From Herminiimonas sp. (GTDB taxonomy: Bacteria; Pseudomonadota; Gammaproteobacteria; Burkholderiales; Burkholderiaceae_D): DNA of 36,062 nt. This document shows positions 34,135 through 36,062 of this stretch, in pieces. The translations under genes were made by a program, and so were the position numbers. Below the pieces are notes generated by a model. It ran no database searches, was not told where the DNA came from, and saw only the letters and a list, made by a program, of their open reading frames with translations. The stretch spans positions 1 through 36,062 of the forward strand of contig DAIDBD010000028.1 of assembly GCA_027310305.1 (NCBI GenBank). The letters run 5' to 3'. Position 1 is the first letter of the stretch; each line of letters opens with the position of its first letter.

Positions 34135-34809
34135 TTACTTTTTGAGGCGTTCGAGACGTAATAACGGCAAGCTGCGCCAGATCAATACGTAGCAAACACC
34201 AACCATTGCGCCGTATAAATGCGCGACGGTCACGACCGGGCTGCCGATCGCCTGAATCGCCCGCGGCGATGCACCGTAACGATATTCGATCGCAAGCTTT
34301 GCAGCCAATAACAATATGCCTGCCAGGCAAATGCAACGGGACAGCGGCCAGTGCATTTTCAATCGCGACCAGCCTGATGAGCGCGACATTGCAGGCCGGT
34401 CATTTGAATTAGGAGATGCAGGCCATAAACCGGCTAACGCGCAACCCGCCCACAATCCATGCAACGCGCCAGACAAGCCTGCGTACCAGACCAGTTCCGG
34501 ATGAAACCACCATAGCAGCGCACCGATGCCGATCGCCGCCGATCCCAGCAAACCGAGGCCATGCAACAACGGCAATTCATTCCACAGCAATTCGCACAGC
34601 AGCCACAAGCCCAGCAGGTTGAACAGCAGGTGCGGCGTATTCAAGTGAACCAGATGCGCGGTGATCAATCGCCAGACTTCGCCCGAGGCCAATGCCGCAC
34701 GATCATAGCGAAAATGACTCAAACCGTGTGGCAGATAGGTTAATACCAGCGCACAAAATGAAACACCCAGACAGAGCAACCACTTGCTCTGCTGGGTGTT
34801 GTGGAACAT
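34135..34809 (-). CDS. rrtA: rhombosortase (rhomboid-family intramembrane protease)
   Basis: Rhombosortases are rhomboid-like serine proteases that cleave the C-terminal GlyGly-CTERM signal of exported proteins. This 224-residue protein (ATG at 34809) has about six membrane helices. It has the catalytic serine in GLSGALHGL (Ser113), the catalytic histidine in AHLYG (His197), and the HLVHLNTPHLLFNLLG segment (52-67) conserved in rhomboids. A GlyGly-CTERM protease is encoded immediately upstream on the same strand (stop at 34848), giving an enzyme/substrate pair. An in-frame TTG at 34884 would overlap the protease gene. No good ribosome binding site was seen, and a strong hairpin lies in the first codons. 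Confidence 0.88.
   Translation of the reverse strand: MFHNTQQSKWLLCLGVSFCALVLTYLPHGLSHFRYDRAALASGEVWRLITAHLVHLNTPHLLFNLLGLWLLCELLWNELPLLHGLGLLGSAAIGIGALLWWFHPELVWYAGLSGALHGLWAGCALAGLWPASPNSNDRPAMSRSSGWSRLKMHWPLSRCICLAGILLLAAKLAIEYRYGASPRAIQAIGSPVVTVAHLYGAMVGVCYVLIWRSLPLLRLERLKK
34762..34800 (-). terminator. strong hairpin within the first codons of the rhombosortase gene
   Basis: On the minus strand AACACCCAG plus CAGAGCAA (34800-34784 together) pairs with TTGCTCTG, a single bulged base, then CTGGGTGTT (34779-34762). That is a 17-bp stem around the loop GTGG, followed by a T-rich TTTCATTTTG. Its shape is that of an intrinsic terminator for the protease gene, but it begins only nine bases after A of the rhombosortase ATG. 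It may attenuate rhombosortase expression, or the true start may lie further downstream. Confidence 0.55.
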
Positions 34810-34847
34810 CTGTTGCGGATATGGCTGCTTGATCTCGATGCGGCCTG

Positions 34848-36062
34848 TCAAGCGGATGCAAATTTCCGGCGCAGCCGCAGGCAAACCGCCAGGAATGCCA
34901 ACCCGATCAGCGACTCGCCGTCCAAGCTGCCGCCGCCACCGCCGCTGCCGGATGCAGCGGCTGCCACGGGCACCGGGGCAACGGTGATATTCACGGCGCC
35001 TGTTGCGCTGTTGTTATAGTTATCACTGACGTAATACGTCAGCGCAGTACTGCCAACCGGCGTCGCGCTTGGCCAATTGAATACGCCTGCGGCACTGAGT
35101 GTTGCGCCAACAGGCAGCGACACGGAATGGAAAACAAGCGCATCGCCATCCGCGTCGGTAGCGGTCACGGTAAAAGTAAGCGGATCGCCTACTATTACCG
35201 TTTGATCCGGCACCGCAACCAACACTGGCGATGCATTTACCCGAACAACAGACGAATCGACGAACCCGGTCTGGCCGGCATCGTCGGTCACGGTCAGGCG
35301 GAATACATACGAGCCTGCGGTTGATGCTGTGAAAGTAGCTGAGGCTGCATTGCTATTACCGATGACAACATCTGAAGGGCCGAAAACTCTGGTCCACGCA
35401 TAGGAACTGATGGTGTGTCCAGCGCCTGCCGTTCCGCTACCGGTAAGGGCAACGTTTGCGCCAGACGTAACGAGAATGGGCAGATCAGCAATGCCGGCCG
35501 TAGGCTTTGACGTAGCGACCGCATTCAATGACAGTTGCGCATCCAGCAAACCGGCTCCGCATTTCCCGACGTTTGTCCCTAAAGTGCAAGTTGAGCCGAC
35601 TGGATGTGCCCGAGTTGAAGATTCCAAATAAGATCTGATTTGCGTTGGTGACAGTCCCGGATTAACCGACAACATCAGTGCAGCAACACCGGCAACGTGC
35701 GGCGATGCCATGCTGGTACCTTGATAAACTGCATAGCTATCCGTTTTCGGCCCGGTTGTCCCGCTATTGAGCGTGGAATAAACGCCGGGGCCATTGGCAG
35801 TTACGAAAGTGGTACAGGTTCCGGCAAGCCCGGACTGCGTGCCGCAACCGCCGCCGGGACCGCTGATCGCGACTTGCGGACCGATATCGGCATAGTCGGC
35901 ATTATCGCCATCAATTGCGTGCGCGGTCACGGCAATCACGCCGGTACAGTTTGCCGGCGTACCTACGGTGGTCGTTCCAGCATTTCCGGAAGCCGCCACG
36001 ATCACTTTGCCTGCGTTGACGATGTCTGTCACCGCTGTTTGCATGGAAACCGAACATGCGCC
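34848..36062 (-). CDS. S8 (subtilisin-like) serine protease with GlyGly-CTERM signal, N terminus outside window
   Basis: Only the C-terminal 404 residues are in the window; the coding frame is open through the right edge. The catalytic-serine motif GTSMASPHVAG (Ser codon at 35714-35712) and the oxyanion-hole region VIVAASGNAG are visible. The catalytic Asp and His must lie upstream, beyond the edge. After the catalytic domain come a PKD-like Ig domain (SYVFRLTVTDDAGQTG) and a second cadherin-like Ig domain (VAVPDQTVIVGDPLTFTVTATDADGD). The C terminus has a Gly-rich run (SGSGGGGGSLDGES), one hydrophobic helix (LIGLAFLAVCL) and a basic tail (RLRRKF): a textbook GlyGly-CTERM sorting signal. Several Cys pairs suit an exported enzyme. 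The rhombosortase follows downstream after a 38-base gap. Confidence 0.93.
   Translation of the reverse strand, partial: GACSVSMQTAVTDIVNAGKVIVAASGNAGTTTVGTPANCTGVIAVTAHAIDGDNADYADIGPQVAISGPGGGCGTQSGLAGTCTTFVTANGPGVYSTLNSGTTGPKTDSYAVYQGTSMASPHVAGVAALMLSVNPGLSPTQIRSYLESSTRAHPVGSTCTLGTNVGKCGAGLLDAQLSLNAVATSKPTAGIADLPILVTSGANVALTGSGTAGAGHTISSYAWTRVFGPSDVVIGNSNAASATFTASTAGSYVFRLTVTDDAGQTGFVDSSVVRVNASPVLVAVPDQTVIVGDPLTFTVTATDADGDALVFHSVSLPVGATLSAAGVFNWPSATPVGSTALTYYVSDNYNNSATGAVNITVAPVPVAAAASGSGGGGGSLDGESLIGLAFLAVCLRLRRKFASA

Overview
The window is chromosomal DNA of moderately GC-rich character and looks like a betaproteobacterium of the order Burkholderiales, most like Oxalobacteraceae (Herminiimonas/Janthinobacterium-like). 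That placement is inference. It rests on the fused indolepyruvate:ferredoxin oxidoreductase, the gene order hemA-prfA-dsbB-prmC and grxD-ubiX, and an ahcY/small membrane protein/metF operon headed by an S-adenosylhomocysteine (SAH) riboswitch. No rRNA, tRNA, CRISPR array or complete insertion sequence was seen.

Left part (1-11.4 kb): a glycosyltransferase gene broken by frameshifts is followed by an AT-rich intergenic region and a response regulator whose phosphoacceptor aspartate is replaced by histidine. Then comes the haem/translation-termination block hemA, prfA, dsbB, prmC; PrmC methylates the release factor made two genes upstream. A short accessory insert follows: a shrunken DNA methyltransferase (Mod-like, no target-recognition region, altered SAM motif) divergent from an XRE-family regulator, with a long palindrome overlapping both predicted -35 boxes. 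After it come tex, grxD and ubiX.

Middle part (11.4-22.4 kb): a D-malate/tartrate dehydrogenase gene diverges from its LysR regulator. A repeat-rich convergent spacer separates it from a 1201-residue indolepyruvate ferredoxin oxidoreductase that carries a palindromic insert in its linker. Next are a secreted four-EF-hand protein, a small unknown two-helix membrane protein, and a phenylalanine/tyrosine catabolic unit (phhA, hpd) divergent from an Lrp/AsnC regulator. A GNAT acetyltransferase closes this part.

Right part (22.6-36 kb): an orphan branched-chain-amino-acid-type binding protein converges on a four-gene minus-strand operon (slt, an NDUFA9-like epimerase, a glutathione S-transferase, cca), with the folate gene fau divergent. 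Then come a chemotaxis receptor with a Cache domain at its C terminus, and the methionine/SAM-cycle operon ahcY - small membrane protein - metF under the SAH riboswitch. The window ends in a GlyGly-CTERM subtilisin-like protease (cut by the window edge) next to a rhombosortase, the enzyme family predicted to process that C-terminal signal.

Most worth a second look: the mini-Mod/XRE pair with its palindromic operator; the rhombosortase/substrate pair with a strong hairpin just inside the rhombosortase reading frame; the Asp-to-His receiver; the C-terminal Cache chemoreceptor; and the palindromic elements inside a coding region and inside the ahcY-metF operon.
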